36,483 bases of DNA from assembly GCA_902532475.1 (NCBI GenBank), contig CACAIE010000018.1, positions 1 to 36,483 of the forward strand, given 5' to 3'. This stretch comes from an uncultured SAR116 cluster alpha proteobacterium (lineage in GTDB: Bacteria; Pseudomonadota; Alphaproteobacteria; Puniceispirillales; GCA-002684695). The translations under genes were made by a program, and so were the position numbers. The notes under the pieces were generated by a model that worked only from the letters and a program-made list of their open reading frames with translations, made no database searches and was not told the origin of the DNA. Within the stretch, counting starts at the first letter, position 1. Every line of letters begins with the position of its first letter. Positions 7,588 to 15,791 of this stretch are shown here, piece by piece.

Positions 7588-9006
7588 ATGAATACAAGAT
7601 TAAATATTTGTTTAGTAAAGACTTCCTTGCCCAGCTACTTCCCAGAAAAGCATAATGTTTGGAATAAGTGCTCAAATGGAGTTAAAAAAATTTGTGACGA
7701 AGTTGGGGTAAATTTTATAGAAATTTCTGAAATACCTATGAATTCGAATGAAGCGCATAAAGTATTAAAAAAGTGCAAGGATAACAATGCTGATTTCATT
7801 CTTGTTTTACATGGTGGATTTACTATGGGCGACGTTGCCCTCACCTTTGCAGCATCAAATTTCAGGCTAGGGTTTTGGTCTGTACCTGAACCAAAAAGAA
7901 TAGGTGACATACAATTAAATAATTTCGTTTCTTTAAATATGTCAATGTCAATTGCTCAAAAAGTGAGAGATGTCAAAAAATTTCCAATAAAATGGTTTCA
8001 TTGCAGCCCTGAGAGTAAAGACTTTCAGAAAAGACTTAAATTAACTTTAAAGTCACTTATAGCTCTTAAAACTTTATCAATAAGTAGAATTGGATTGATT
8101 GGTGGTTTGGCGATGACTTTTTACAACATGGAAGTTTCCATAACGGAGCTTAAGTCAAAATTAGGTATAGAAGTCTTCAATCACGACATACATGAGCTAA
8201 CGGATAGAATGTCACGACAACCAAAAGAAAAAGTTGGCATTGAAGTTTCCAAAATGCTTAAAGTAGCTCCATGTGACAATGTATCAAATGAGCAAATGGA
8301 ACTTTCCTCACGAGCTGCTCTATCACTTCGCGATATTGCAAACGAGAATAACTATAACGCTCTTGCAGTGAGTGACTGGCCTGCCCTTCAAGAGATTTCA
8401 AACATGCATCCAGGAGCAGCGTTTTCATGGCTGGAAGAAATAGATGAAATTCCTGTGGCTTCAGAAGGAGATGTTTTAGGAGCGGTAACTCAAATTATAG
8501 CAAAGTCGTTGACTGGGAAAGTGGGATATCTATTAGACATGACTGAACCTGATTTTGAAACTGGAAAACTGCTAATGTGGCATGGAGGGGGAGGTCCCCT
8601 GTACCTTGCTAATTCAGATGGTGTGAAATGGGTCAATCATCCCATGATTGGAAGAGGAACAAACGAAGGACCAATTTACGGAACAATTTCTGACCTCGTT
8701 TTCAAAGATGGACCCGTAACAGTTTTCAGGGTTTCCCAAAACGGAAATTCAATTTTTCAAATGACATCTGAAGTGAAAGGAAGAAACCCAAACGGTTTTA
8801 TAGGTTGCAGAGGCTGGTTAGAAAAATTTCAAATGGAAGATGAGAGCATTACTCTAAAGGATTTAGTGTCAACAGTTATGTATCACGGAATTGAGCATCA
8901 CTTTATACTAATACCTGGCAATCTTAGGGATGAATTGCATGAGTTAAGTGCCTGGTCTGGCATGCATAAGCTAGAACAGAAACATATGAAAAATTATGTT
9001 TTATAA
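7588..9006 (+). CDS. L-fucose/L-arabinose isomerase family protein
   Basis: This 472-residue cytosolic enzyme is of the L-fucose isomerase fold. Likely Mn ligands are Glu293 (ASEGDVLGA) and Asp317 (LLDMTE), spaced 24 residues apart as Glu337 and Asp361 are in E. coli FucI. A histidine comes from the C-terminal MYHGIEHH (433-438). A WHGGGGP loop at 331-337 stands where relatives have a WHCG-type loop. The family interconverts aldoses and ketoses. As the last gene of the operon it would supply the ketose for the DhaLK-type kinase. AATAGGG at 7576 serves as ribosome binding site. It ends eight bases before the convergent nucleoside hydrolase gene. Confidence 0.78.
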   Translation: MNTRLNICLVKTSLPSYFPEKHNVWNKCSNGVKKICDEVGVNFIEISEIPMNSNEAHKVLKKCKDNNADFILVLHGGFTMGDVALTFAASNFRLGFWSVPEPKRIGDIQLNNFVSLNMSMSIAQKVRDVKKFPIKWFHCSPESKDFQKRLKLTLKSLIALKTLSISRIGLIGGLAMTFYNMEVSITELKSKLGIEVFNHDIHELTDRMSRQPKEKVGIEVSKMLKVAPCDNVSNEQMELSSRAALSLRDIANENNYNALAVSDWPALQEISNMHPGAAFSWLEEIDEIPVASEGDVLGAVTQIIAKSLTGKVGYLLDMTEPDFETGKLLMWHGGGGPLYLANSDGVKWVNHPMIGRGTNEGPIYGTISDLVFKDGPVTVFRVSQNGNSIFQMTSEVKGRNPNGFIGCRGWLEKFQMEDESITLKDLVSTVMYHGIEHHFILIPGNLRDELHELSAWSGMHKLEQKHMKNYVL

Positions 9007-9014
9007 GTAAAAAA

Positions 9015-10115
9015 TCATAATTTATTTAGTTTTTCATAGAAATCTATGAAGATCTCATCTCGTCTTACGTCAAATGCTTCTCTCATCAGGTGCCTGTGAT
9101 CAGATTTTTCCCAAAGTAATTTATCATTTAAAACCGGTGAAGTCGTTAAAAAAGTTGGAACCCAATCAGGATTGATTAACCAAGCTATATTAATTATATC
9201 CCAAATAACCCAAGTTCTTCTGTATGTGTCATCAATAGCAAATTTCTTATGAAGAGGATTTTTTTCTGTATATAAATAATATAAATAATCTCCTATAGCA
9301 CCTTTTCCTTTAACAAATTTTTCCATTTCAGGCTCGGAGATCTTTAATTGTGCGCCCACATGGTATCCAGGCAAATATACATGTGGCACTCCACTATCAT
9401 ATATTAGCTTTGAAGAAATCGGATCCTGAACTAAATTCAATGAAGCACCATTGAAATGAGGGGAAAGTGAAGGATAGGCTGAAGTCCATATTACTACAAC
9501 ATCATTAATTATTTCAGGCGCCATTATTAGTGCAGAAGCAATATTTGTAGGGCACCCAATAGCAACGAGATAAAGCGGATCACTGCCGCTTTTTGCAAGA
9601 TCAATAATTAATTCAGAAGCGTCTGATTTAATTGGTCGATCTAATGACTTTAAGTAAGATGTTGAACCCCTGAATACTTTACCTTTAGACGGAATTGATA
9701 ACTTATCATAAACAGTTAAAATCTCCTGGTAACTTAGTTCCATCCCTTCATCTGTATTAACAAATTTTACTTCTTTGGCTTTAGCCCCCCTTTTGTGAAG
9801 TCTTTTAACCCACTCCAATGCGAAATTTGAAGGTGTCTCAGATATATTTTTCTCTATATTATTATTTTCTATATTTTCAAGATATTGTTCAGCTTCAACA
9901 ATTTCACGTTGATGATGAGCAAAAGAAAATGGTTCGGCTGTTACTGCCTCAATCTTTAACTTTTCTGGAGATAAAGCCGCCCAAGCAATTGCAAATTGAT
10001 CATCTATTTCATTGGCAGTATCTGTATCAATAATTACTCTAGTTAAGCCACTAGGATGCTCTAATTTTTCGATCATTTTATCCTTTGACAGCTTTGGAAA
10101 TTTTAGTTCTTTCAT
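9015..10115 (-). CDS. Inosine-uridine nucleoside hydrolase family protein
   Basis: This 366-residue protein carries the N-terminal metal-binding motif of nucleoside hydrolases in an extended form, IIDTDTANEIDD at 28-39. It also has a central AIGCPTNIASAL and NLVQDP, and a C-terminal WDIINIAWLINP near residue 325. In standard enzymes the last site reads HD; here Trp replaces the His. It is longer than the usual 310-320 residues. The family hydrolyses the N-glycosidic bond of ribonucleosides to base plus ribose, but this extended subgroup is less well defined. The start overlaps the GntR stop (ATGA), so the regulator probably controls this enzyme's substrate. Confidence 0.78.
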   Translation of the reverse strand: MKELKFPKLSKDKMIEKLEHPSGLTRVIIDTDTANEIDDQFAIAWAALSPEKLKIEAVTAEPFSFAHHQREIVEAEQYLENIENNNIEKNISETPSNFALEWVKRLHKRGAKAKEVKFVNTDEGMELSYQEILTVYDKLSIPSKGKVFRGSTSYLKSLDRPIKSDASELIIDLAKSGSDPLYLVAIGCPTNIASALIMAPEIINDVVVIWTSAYPSLSPHFNGASLNLVQDPISSKLIYDSGVPHVYLPGYHVGAQLKISEPEMEKFVKGKGAIGDYLYYLYTEKNPLHKKFAIDDTYRRTWVIWDIINIAWLINPDWVPTFLTTSPVLNDKLLWEKSDHRHLMREAFDVRRDEIFIDFYEKLNKL

Positions 10116-10879
10116 AATTTAATTTCTTGATCTAAAGACCTCTGCACTTTTGTTTGTTTAGATAAATTAAAACTCACTGTGTCATTGCGGTACACTTCTT
10201 CATGGAATACCGGCTTTCCTAGCTCATTAAATGCTGTGCAACCTAGTTTTAAAATCGGTTCTCCTGCCTTCATATTGAGAAGAGCAGCTACATCTTTATC
10301 AACTGACACTGGGCTGATATCCTCACAAGCAGCAGACCAATTCAATTTAAAGCGTTTACTTAATATTCTAAGAATTGACTGTCCAGGACCCTCCTCAGGG
10401 AAATCTTCTGGAGTTGCGTTTTGGATTAGATTAGAAGGTGCGTAAGTTATAACTAACATCCTAGGCTTTCCATTTACTATTCTAACTCTGGTTACTCTAG
10501 TAACATGGCTTGCTTCCAAAACCTCAGGTATTAAATCTTTAGTACTAGTATTGGGATCTAAATTGGTTATTGATATTAGCTTTGAACTTGGTTCGTGGCC
10601 AGCTCTTAACATTGCATCTGTAAATGATATCAAACAAGTATCCGATGCCGGTGATAATGTTAAAACTGTGTAACCGCTTCCCCTCCTACTTTCTACATAA
10701 CCATCTTTAACTAGCATGTCCAATGCATGACGAATTGTCACTCTACTCATATCGAACTGCTTAGCTAAATCTCCCTCTGTAGGCATCCTTGAACCAACAG
10801 GGTACCTGTCAGATTTAAGTCTATTAATTAAGGTGAAGTAAGCTTGTTCATATTTTGGCATATCATCAGTTATTTGCAT
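10112..10879 (-). CDS. GntR-family transcriptional regulator with UTRA domain (HutC subfamily)
   Basis: This 255-residue regulator has a winged helix-turn-helix at about residues 8-75 (PTEGDLAKQFDMSRVTIRHA is the recognition part, SRRGSGYTVL the wing). It is followed by a UTRA effector domain from about 90 to 245. Such proteins are usually repressors released by a small metabolite, often a sugar phosphate or amine. AAGGAG precedes the ATG at 10879. The gene lies 38 bp after the acyl-CoA synthetase and overlaps the nucleoside hydrolase by four bases. It is the only dedicated regulator in the window and may also control the adjacent sugar operon. Confidence 0.9.
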   Translation of the reverse strand: MQITDDMPKYEQAYFTLINRLKSDRYPVGSRMPTEGDLAKQFDMSRVTIRHALDMLVKDGYVESRRGSGYTVLTLSPASDTCLISFTDAMLRAGHEPSSKLISITNLDPNTSTKDLIPEVLEASHVTRVTRVRIVNGKPRMLVITYAPSNLIQNATPEDFPEEGPGQSILRILSKRFKLNWSAACEDISPVSVDKDVAALLNMKAGEPILKLGCTAFNELGKPVFHEEVYRNDTVSFNLSKQTKVQRSLDQEIKL

Positions 10880-10917
10880 AAAAACTCCTTTTATATATTA
10901 CGTTTGGTAAATTCGAC

Positions 10918-12582
10918 TTAACTTTTTGCTTTTCTTTCTTCTCTTTCTCTAAGAACCCTCCTGTTAATTTTTCCTGAAGAGGTCATTCTAAAATTCTCTA
11001 CAAATTCAATTTCTCTCGGTGCTTTGTAAGCCGCCAAATTTTCTTTCACAAATGCTGTGATCTTTTTTGAAATAACGTTGTCTGCTTTATAATTTTTACG
11101 TAATTTAATAAAGGCCTTAACTATTGACCCTCTATCGGGGTCAGGTTTACCAATGACAGCAGCTTCAGCTACAGCATAGTGAGAAAGTAAAGAATCTTCT
11201 ATTTCTGTTGGCCCAATTCTAAATCCAGATGACTTTATCAAATCATCGGACCTACCCTTATACCAGAAGTAACCCTTTCTATCTCTAGACGCTAGATCAT
11301 GCGTTCTTAAATACGGTCCTAATTTCATTTCCTCTTCTTTGTCTTTATTGTTAAAATACCCTAAAAACCTCGTCGGGGAATCCGCAGTGGTTACAATTTC
11401 ACCTGTGCTACCGCAATCTACTGGATTAAGCTTTTCATCAACTAAAAACACTTTATGGCCGGGGTAAACTTTTCCCATAGAACCAGGTTTTCTTGGGAAC
11501 AATGCTTTGCAATTACCCACAAGATGATTTACTTCAGTCATGCCATAAAATTCATTGCAAATAACACCCAAACTATTTTCTGCCCATTCCAACGTTTCAC
11601 TAGCCAATGCCTCTCCGCCAGTACAGATTACCTTTAAGGATAAATTAAAATTCTCATGGGGATTTTCTATTTGTGCTAAACGCTTTATAGCTGTCGGCGC
11701 TAGAAAAGTGTGCGTTACCTTATGCCTCTCAATAAACTTATACGCCCATTCTGCATTGAACCTATCTTCCGAAGTGGCAATAGTTTTTCCGGCCATCCAT
11801 GCAGGAAACATCATATCCAACAACCCACCGACCCACGACCAATCTGAAGGAGACCAAAAAACTGAACCCTCTTCTTGCATGGAGAGATTAAAAAATAAAT
11901 TAATTGATGGTTTATAAGATGCTAAAACTCTGTGTCCGTGAAGGATGCCCTTTGGCTTTCCTGTCGATCCCGATGTATACATCAATAAGGCTGGGTCATT
12001 TGCTTTAGAGTAAAATGGTTTAAAATTATCATCTCTACTTAAGTACGCGCCCTCCAATGATATTTCATTATTTTTAGGTTCCCTTAAAATAATGTGCTTC
12101 AAATATGGAAATGCATTGCTTTTAATGTTTCTTAAGTTGCCCCAAACTTTGTTACTTGTTAAAATTACTTCCACTCTGCAATCGTTCATTGCGTGTTTGA
12201 GTGTTTCTGGACCATACAACTGAGAGAGAGTTACAGCGATGCCTCCGATTTTACATATAGCCATATGTGCAATAGTAGTATCGGGGTGCTGACCCGTATG
12301 CACAGCAATATTGTCTCCAAATCCATAACCTAAATGAGTCAATCTTATAGCTAAACCAGTAGCTAGTTTTTCTATTTCCCCAAAACTGAAAGTTTCAATT
12401 TCACCGTTATCCTTTTCATATATAATGGCTTTTTTATTTATATCTTCAGTATTCAAGTATCTGCCTAAGGTCATTTTATAAATATTTGCTTCGTAAGGAA
12501 TTTTAATCTTGACCTCATTATTTTCTCTTTCAAGACCAATGGCATCAAGTTCTATATCAGAAAGTTTTGAGAGATAATCCAT
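10918..12582 (-). CDS. AMP-forming acyl-CoA synthetase
   Basis: This 554-residue ligase activates a carboxylic acid to its CoA thioester through an acyl-adenylate. It shows the P-loop YTSGSTGKPKGI at 202-213, the EFYGMTE core motif, the hinge region YKGRSDDLIKSSGFRIGPTEIE and the C-terminal catalytic Lys538 in SSGKINR. Its features fit acetyl- or medium-chain acyl-CoA synthetase-like members of the ANL superfamily. The start overlaps the DUF35 stop by one base. In this operon it would make the acyl-CoA that the thiolase-fold protein then cleaves. The acid is unknown. Confidence 0.9.
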   Translation of the reverse strand: MDYLSKLSDIELDAIGLERENNEVKIKIPYEANIYKMTLGRYLNTEDINKKAIIYEKDNGEIETFSFGEIEKLATGLAIRLTHLGYGFGDNIAVHTGQHPDTTIAHMAICKIGGIAVTLSQLYGPETLKHAMNDCRVEVILTSNKVWGNLRNIKSNAFPYLKHIILREPKNNEISLEGAYLSRDDNFKPFYSKANDPALLMYTSGSTGKPKGILHGHRVLASYKPSINLFFNLSMQEEGSVFWSPSDWSWVGGLLDMMFPAWMAGKTIATSEDRFNAEWAYKFIERHKVTHTFLAPTAIKRLAQIENPHENFNLSLKVICTGGEALASETLEWAENSLGVICNEFYGMTEVNHLVGNCKALFPRKPGSMGKVYPGHKVFLVDEKLNPVDCGSTGEIVTTADSPTRFLGYFNNKDKEEEMKLGPYLRTHDLASRDRKGYFWYKGRSDDLIKSSGFRIGPTEIEDSLLSHYAVAEAAVIGKPDPDRGSIVKAFIKLRKNYKADNVISKKITAFVKENLAAYKAPREIEFVENFRMTSSGKINRRVLREREERKAKS

Positions 12583-12962
12583 TACTCATTTCCAGATTTA
12601 ATTGGTATTAAATTGAGACTTGGTTTCGAGGGATCACAACTGGAGATTTTCCCATTCATTTCATCTATCTTGAAGCCTTTAAGTCTAACAACTGCAGAAT
12701 TATCAGAACCTTCAAATTTAGCAATTGCAAAGTCACCGTCAACTCCAGATGTTTTAACTAAAATGTTGGCTTTTCCACTCAATTCAAACCATTCATTTTT
12801 TGAAGAGCTGCAATCGCAAATTCTTTGTGGTGGGAAAGAAGATTTTTCACATTGACTACATTTTAAAGCAATTGCCTTGCCCTCTAATAACCCACTAACC
12901 CACCTCGTCATTTTACCAAATGATAAAGTATAATTAAGATCTAATTTTTGTTTAATTATCAA
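12582..12962 (-). CDS. DUF35 OB-fold/zinc-ribbon protein, thiolase partner
   Basis: This 126-residue protein has an N-terminal rubredoxin-like zinc ribbon with Cys35, Cys38, Cys49 and Cys51, then an OB-fold (about 55-120). That is the DUF35 architecture. DUF35 proteins form complexes with thiolase-fold enzymes, as in archaeal acetoacetyl-CoA thiolase/HMG-CoA synthase complexes and in Ltp2 with the DUF35 domain of ChsH2. It overlaps the thiolase-like gene by four bases and the acyl-CoA synthetase by one. The C-terminal part ends early, soon after CDPSKPSLNLIP. Confidence 0.85.
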   Translation of the reverse strand: MIIKQKLDLNYTLSFGKMTRWVSGLLEGKAIALKCSQCEKSSFPPQRICDCSSSKNEWFELSGKANILVKTSGVDGDFAIAKFEGSDNSAVVRLKGFKIDEMNGKISSCDPSKPSLNLIPIKSGNE

Positions 12963-14122
12963 TTTATATTACTTTCAAGAATTGAGGTTGCAGAGGTTGT
13001 CCCTATACCACCATGCGTGTCTGCCAAGGCATATTTAGGTATATTATTGATTTGTAATTCATCATGGTATTCTCCCTCCAAGAGCATAGAGCATGTAGCT
13101 GTTTGGCCTACTCCTGTCGCTCCAACCGGTGCCCCTTGCCCCATTAAACCTCCAGATAGATTAATAGGCATTTCACCCTCTTTGTGAAATCTTCTATTTC
13201 TAAAATCCTTTAGAAAATTTGAAGACAATCCTAGGGCTTTGATAGCTTGAAACTCTGCTCCAGCATAAGCATCATAAAGCTCTGCTAATCCGATTTCACT
13301 TGGCTTGATGTCAGCCATTTTACAAGCATTTTTCATGGAAATTGTTTTTGAGTTAAATTCACCCATTTCCAATCTTGCACCCAAATTTACTCGATCATTC
13401 GCAGAACCAATTCCAATCACTTCTGGAGCAGTCTTTCGTTTACTAGGAATATAATTTTTATGAGATAAAATAATTGATGCAGCACCATCACTAAGAGGAG
13501 AACAATGAAGTCGGCGGTAAGGTGAAGAAATTATAGTAGAATTGAGTATCTCATCTTGAGAATGATTAATTTTTAGATGCGCTCCTGGATTTAAACAGGC
13601 GTTCTCCCTATTATTTATAGTTAAGTTTGCCAAATCATATTCATTTAAACCAGTTTCTGACATAAAAATTTGAATAGATAAAGCGTATAAAGCGGTTGCA
13701 GACACTCCATTCATACCGTCAGTCCATGCGTCAAAAGAGTAACTGTAGAGTTTCTTTATAGTTTCACTTGGCAACTGTGACGCAGAAGGATCAAACCCTA
13801 TAATTGCGACATGCTTGGAGGCTCCAGATAAAATTGATTTTACGCCTGCATGGACAGCTAATTGACCGGATGCCCCTCCTCCTTCAACCCTTAATGCTTC
13901 AATGTTAAATAGTCCTAAGTCGTCTGCGATCACTGACGCTGGATTTAGTTGTAAAGTAAAAAAATCACTTTCAGAGGAAACTATCAAGGTATCAATATCT
14001 CTTCTGTCTAAACTTGAAGTCTCTAGAGAAGATTCAAATGTCTCACTTACCCAATCACGAAAAGATGACCCATCTTTTCTACGATTAAATTGTGTTAAAT
14101 TATATCCTGTAACAAATGTCAT
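12959..14122 (-). CDS. Thiolase-fold (SCP-x/Ltp2-like) protein lacking canonical catalytic residues
   Basis: This 387-residue protein is thiolase-like across its length (for example CSPLSDGAAS at 207-216 and SGGLMGQGAPVGATG at 323-337). The nucleophilic Cys of thiolases falls at Gly83 in VEGGGASG. The GHP histidine is Ala331 (GAP), and the HDAF histidine is Tyr283 (ELYDAY). Claisen thiolysis is therefore improbable. Ltp2, a thiolase-fold retro-aldolase for steroid side chains, also lacks the Cys, uses Tyr residues and needs a DUF35 partner. The same pairing here suggests a retro-aldol lyase acting on a beta-hydroxyacyl-CoA. It is the first gene of the - strand operon. Confidence 0.8.
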   Translation of the reverse strand: MTFVTGYNLTQFNRRKDGSSFRDWVSETFESSLETSSLDRRDIDTLIVSSESDFFTLQLNPASVIADDLGLFNIEALRVEGGGASGQLAVHAGVKSILSGASKHVAIIGFDPSASQLPSETIKKLYSYSFDAWTDGMNGVSATALYALSIQIFMSETGLNEYDLANLTINNRENACLNPGAHLKINHSQDEILNSTIISSPYRRLHCSPLSDGAASIILSHKNYIPSKRKTAPEVIGIGSANDRVNLGARLEMGEFNSKTISMKNACKMADIKPSEIGLAELYDAYAGAEFQAIKALGLSSNFLKDFRNRRFHKEGEMPINLSGGLMGQGAPVGATGVGQTATCSMLLEGEYHDELQINNIPKYALADTHGGIGTTSATSILESNIN

Positions 14123-14172
14123 ATTGCTAAAAAAAGATTAAAATTTAAGTAAAAAATTATGACTTAACATAT

Positions 14173-14184
14173 TTGTCATTACAA
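14173..14184. promoter_or_regulatory. Candidate GntR-type operator
   Basis: TTGTCATTACAA contains the dyad TTGT-N4-ACAA, which resembles half-sites bound by HutC-subfamily GntR regulators. It lies in the 105-bp divergent region between the thiolase-like operon, which includes a GntR gene, and the sulfatase gene. It is a short motif and could arise by chance in AT-rich DNA. Confidence 0.25.
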
Positions 14185-14192
14185 GTTAATAC

Positions 14193-14198
14193 TATAAT
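14193..14198 (+). promoter_or_regulatory. Candidate -10 element of the sulfatase gene
   Basis: A perfect TATAAT at 14193-14198 would start transcription near 14205, leaving a leader of about 23 bases before the ATG at 14228. No good -35 is seen at 16-18 bases. The element touches the upstream in-frame ATG at 14198, which supports the later start. Confidence 0.35.
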
Positions 14199-14227
14199 TG
14201 TATATTTTATTTTCTTTTGAGATTTTA

Positions 14228-15766
14228 ATGAATATTATTTTAGTTTTAGTTGATAGCTTAAATAAAAATTGCTTGAAAATTTACAATCCAGATACAATTT
14301 GCAGAACACCAGAATTAGAAAAATTTGCTCAAAAATCATTAGTATTTGAAAATCATTATATTTCTAGTTTGCCTTGCATGCCTGCTCGAAGAGAGATTTT
14401 TGCAGGAAGAAAAGAATTTATGTGGCGCCCATGGGGGCCACTAGAAATATTTGACCCCAGGATGCCACGAATTATTCAATCCGCGGGATACAATACAGGT
14501 ATCGTAACGGACCATTACCATTATTGGGAGGAAACCTCAAACGGTTACATTCAAGGCTTTGCTTCAAGTAAATTTATCAGAGGTCATGAAACAGACTTCT
14601 GGAAAATGCACGACAACAGCGTAGTTCCTAAATGGGTGGAAAAAATGTCCGAGTTCAGGGCGTCTGAGCATATGAACCAATATTATGCTAACGTAAAAGA
14701 TTTCAAAGGTGAAGAAGACTTTTTCCCAGCCAAGACTTTCTCTGCCGCCACAGAATGGCTTGATGAAAATGCAAGAAATGGTAACTTTTTTCTCCATGTT
14801 GAATCTTTTGATGTACACGAACCCTTTCATGTTCCAGAGCCTTACGCTTCAATGTATACTGACGGAAGTAGCGACAACTTCAATATCTGGCCACCATACC
14901 AAATATATGATGATTTAGAAAAATTTATGAAACAAACAACTCCTGAGGAACTGGAATTCCTTGAATCCCAGTATATGGGGAAAACTACAATGGCTGACAA
15001 ATGGTTTGGCGTTTTATGCGAAAAGCTCGATGAATTGTCTTTGTGGGAGAATACTGCCGTCATATTTACTACTGACCATGGTCACGATTTAGGAATAAGA
15101 AAATCTTTTGGGAAACAATACCCTCACTATGACAGTCACTCTAATATACCCTTGCTTGTTTGGCACCCTGAATATCCGGGAAATGGAAATAGAGTTAGTG
15201 CGCTTACTCAAAATGTTGATTTATTTGCTACACTAATTGAAACTGCAGGCGCAAATATCCCAAAAGAAAATAGACACAGTGAAAGTTTTTTGCCAATCAT
15301 TAAAGATCCAAACCATAGCAAACGTGACGCCATACTCTATGGAACCTACGGGCAAGGAGTTTGTCTATCCGATGGAGAATGGACACTATTTTGCTCTCCT
15401 GTTAAAGGAAAGCCATTATTTAACTACTCAACAATGATTTTAAGGCCTTTGATCGTTGACAACCCAGTTGACGGAAGAGTTGGGGATATGCCTAACCAAC
15501 CTGTTGACCAGGGTTTTTTTGATAATTCCGTACCCTACCCTCTTTGGAAAATGCCTATAAAAATTGACCCCAGAACTTATGAGAATTTTTTATTTAATAG
15601 AATTGATGACCCCGATCAAAAGGAAAATCTTTGGAATGTTGAGATTAATAAAAGGAATGAATTATTATTATTAATGAGGACCTTATTAGACGAAGAAGGC
15701 TACCCCCCAGAACAATTGGAAAGACTAAATCTAACTGACGAAGCACTAAAAAAATTAAATTCTTAA
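14228..15766 (+). CDS. Cys-type (formylglycine) sulfatase, cytosolic
   Basis: This 512-residue sulfatase hydrolyses a sulfate ester. The modification motif CMPAR at 50-54 marks Cys50 as the residue oxidised to formylglycine. Metal-site residues include Asp9 near the N-terminus (VLVDS, with the usual second Asp replaced by Ser) and Asp283-His284 in TTDHGHD. I start at ATG 14228 because MNIILVLVD is the typical sulfatase N-terminus and an upstream in-frame ATG at 14198 touches a TATAAT. No signal peptide is present, so it acts in the cytosol on an imported sulfate ester. No maturase gene lies in the window. It is followed after 25 bp by an SDR that may oxidise the desulfated alcohol. Confidence 0.88.
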   Translation: MNIILVLVDSLNKNCLKIYNPDTICRTPELEKFAQKSLVFENHYISSLPCMPARREIFAGRKEFMWRPWGPLEIFDPRMPRIIQSAGYNTGIVTDHYHYWEETSNGYIQGFASSKFIRGHETDFWKMHDNSVVPKWVEKMSEFRASEHMNQYYANVKDFKGEEDFFPAKTFSAATEWLDENARNGNFFLHVESFDVHEPFHVPEPYASMYTDGSSDNFNIWPPYQIYDDLEKFMKQTTPEELEFLESQYMGKTTMADKWFGVLCEKLDELSLWENTAVIFTTDHGHDLGIRKSFGKQYPHYDSHSNIPLLVWHPEYPGNGNRVSALTQNVDLFATLIETAGANIPKENRHSESFLPIIKDPNHSKRDAILYGTYGQGVCLSDGEWTLFCSPVKGKPLFNYSTMILRPLIVDNPVDGRVGDMPNQPVDQGFFDNSVPYPLWKMPIKIDPRTYENFLFNRIDDPDQKENLWNVEINKRNELLLLMRTLLDEEGYPPEQLERLNLTDEALKKLNS

Positions 15767-15791
15767 TTAACCATTATTAAAGGAGAAAATC

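Noticed and set aside
8584-8601. Short G-run/C-run inverted repeat in the fucose-isomerase-like gene
   Set aside because: It is only five pairs and arises from glycine codons of the WHGGGGP loop.
11555-11917. Long antisense open frame opposite the acyl-CoA synthetase gene
   Set aside because: It is fully embedded in a well-supported gene, has no recognisable domain and no ribosome binding site.
14198-14227. Upstream in-frame ATG of the sulfatase gene
   Set aside because: It touches a perfect TATAAT, lacks a ribosome binding site and adds residues before the typical sulfatase N-terminus.
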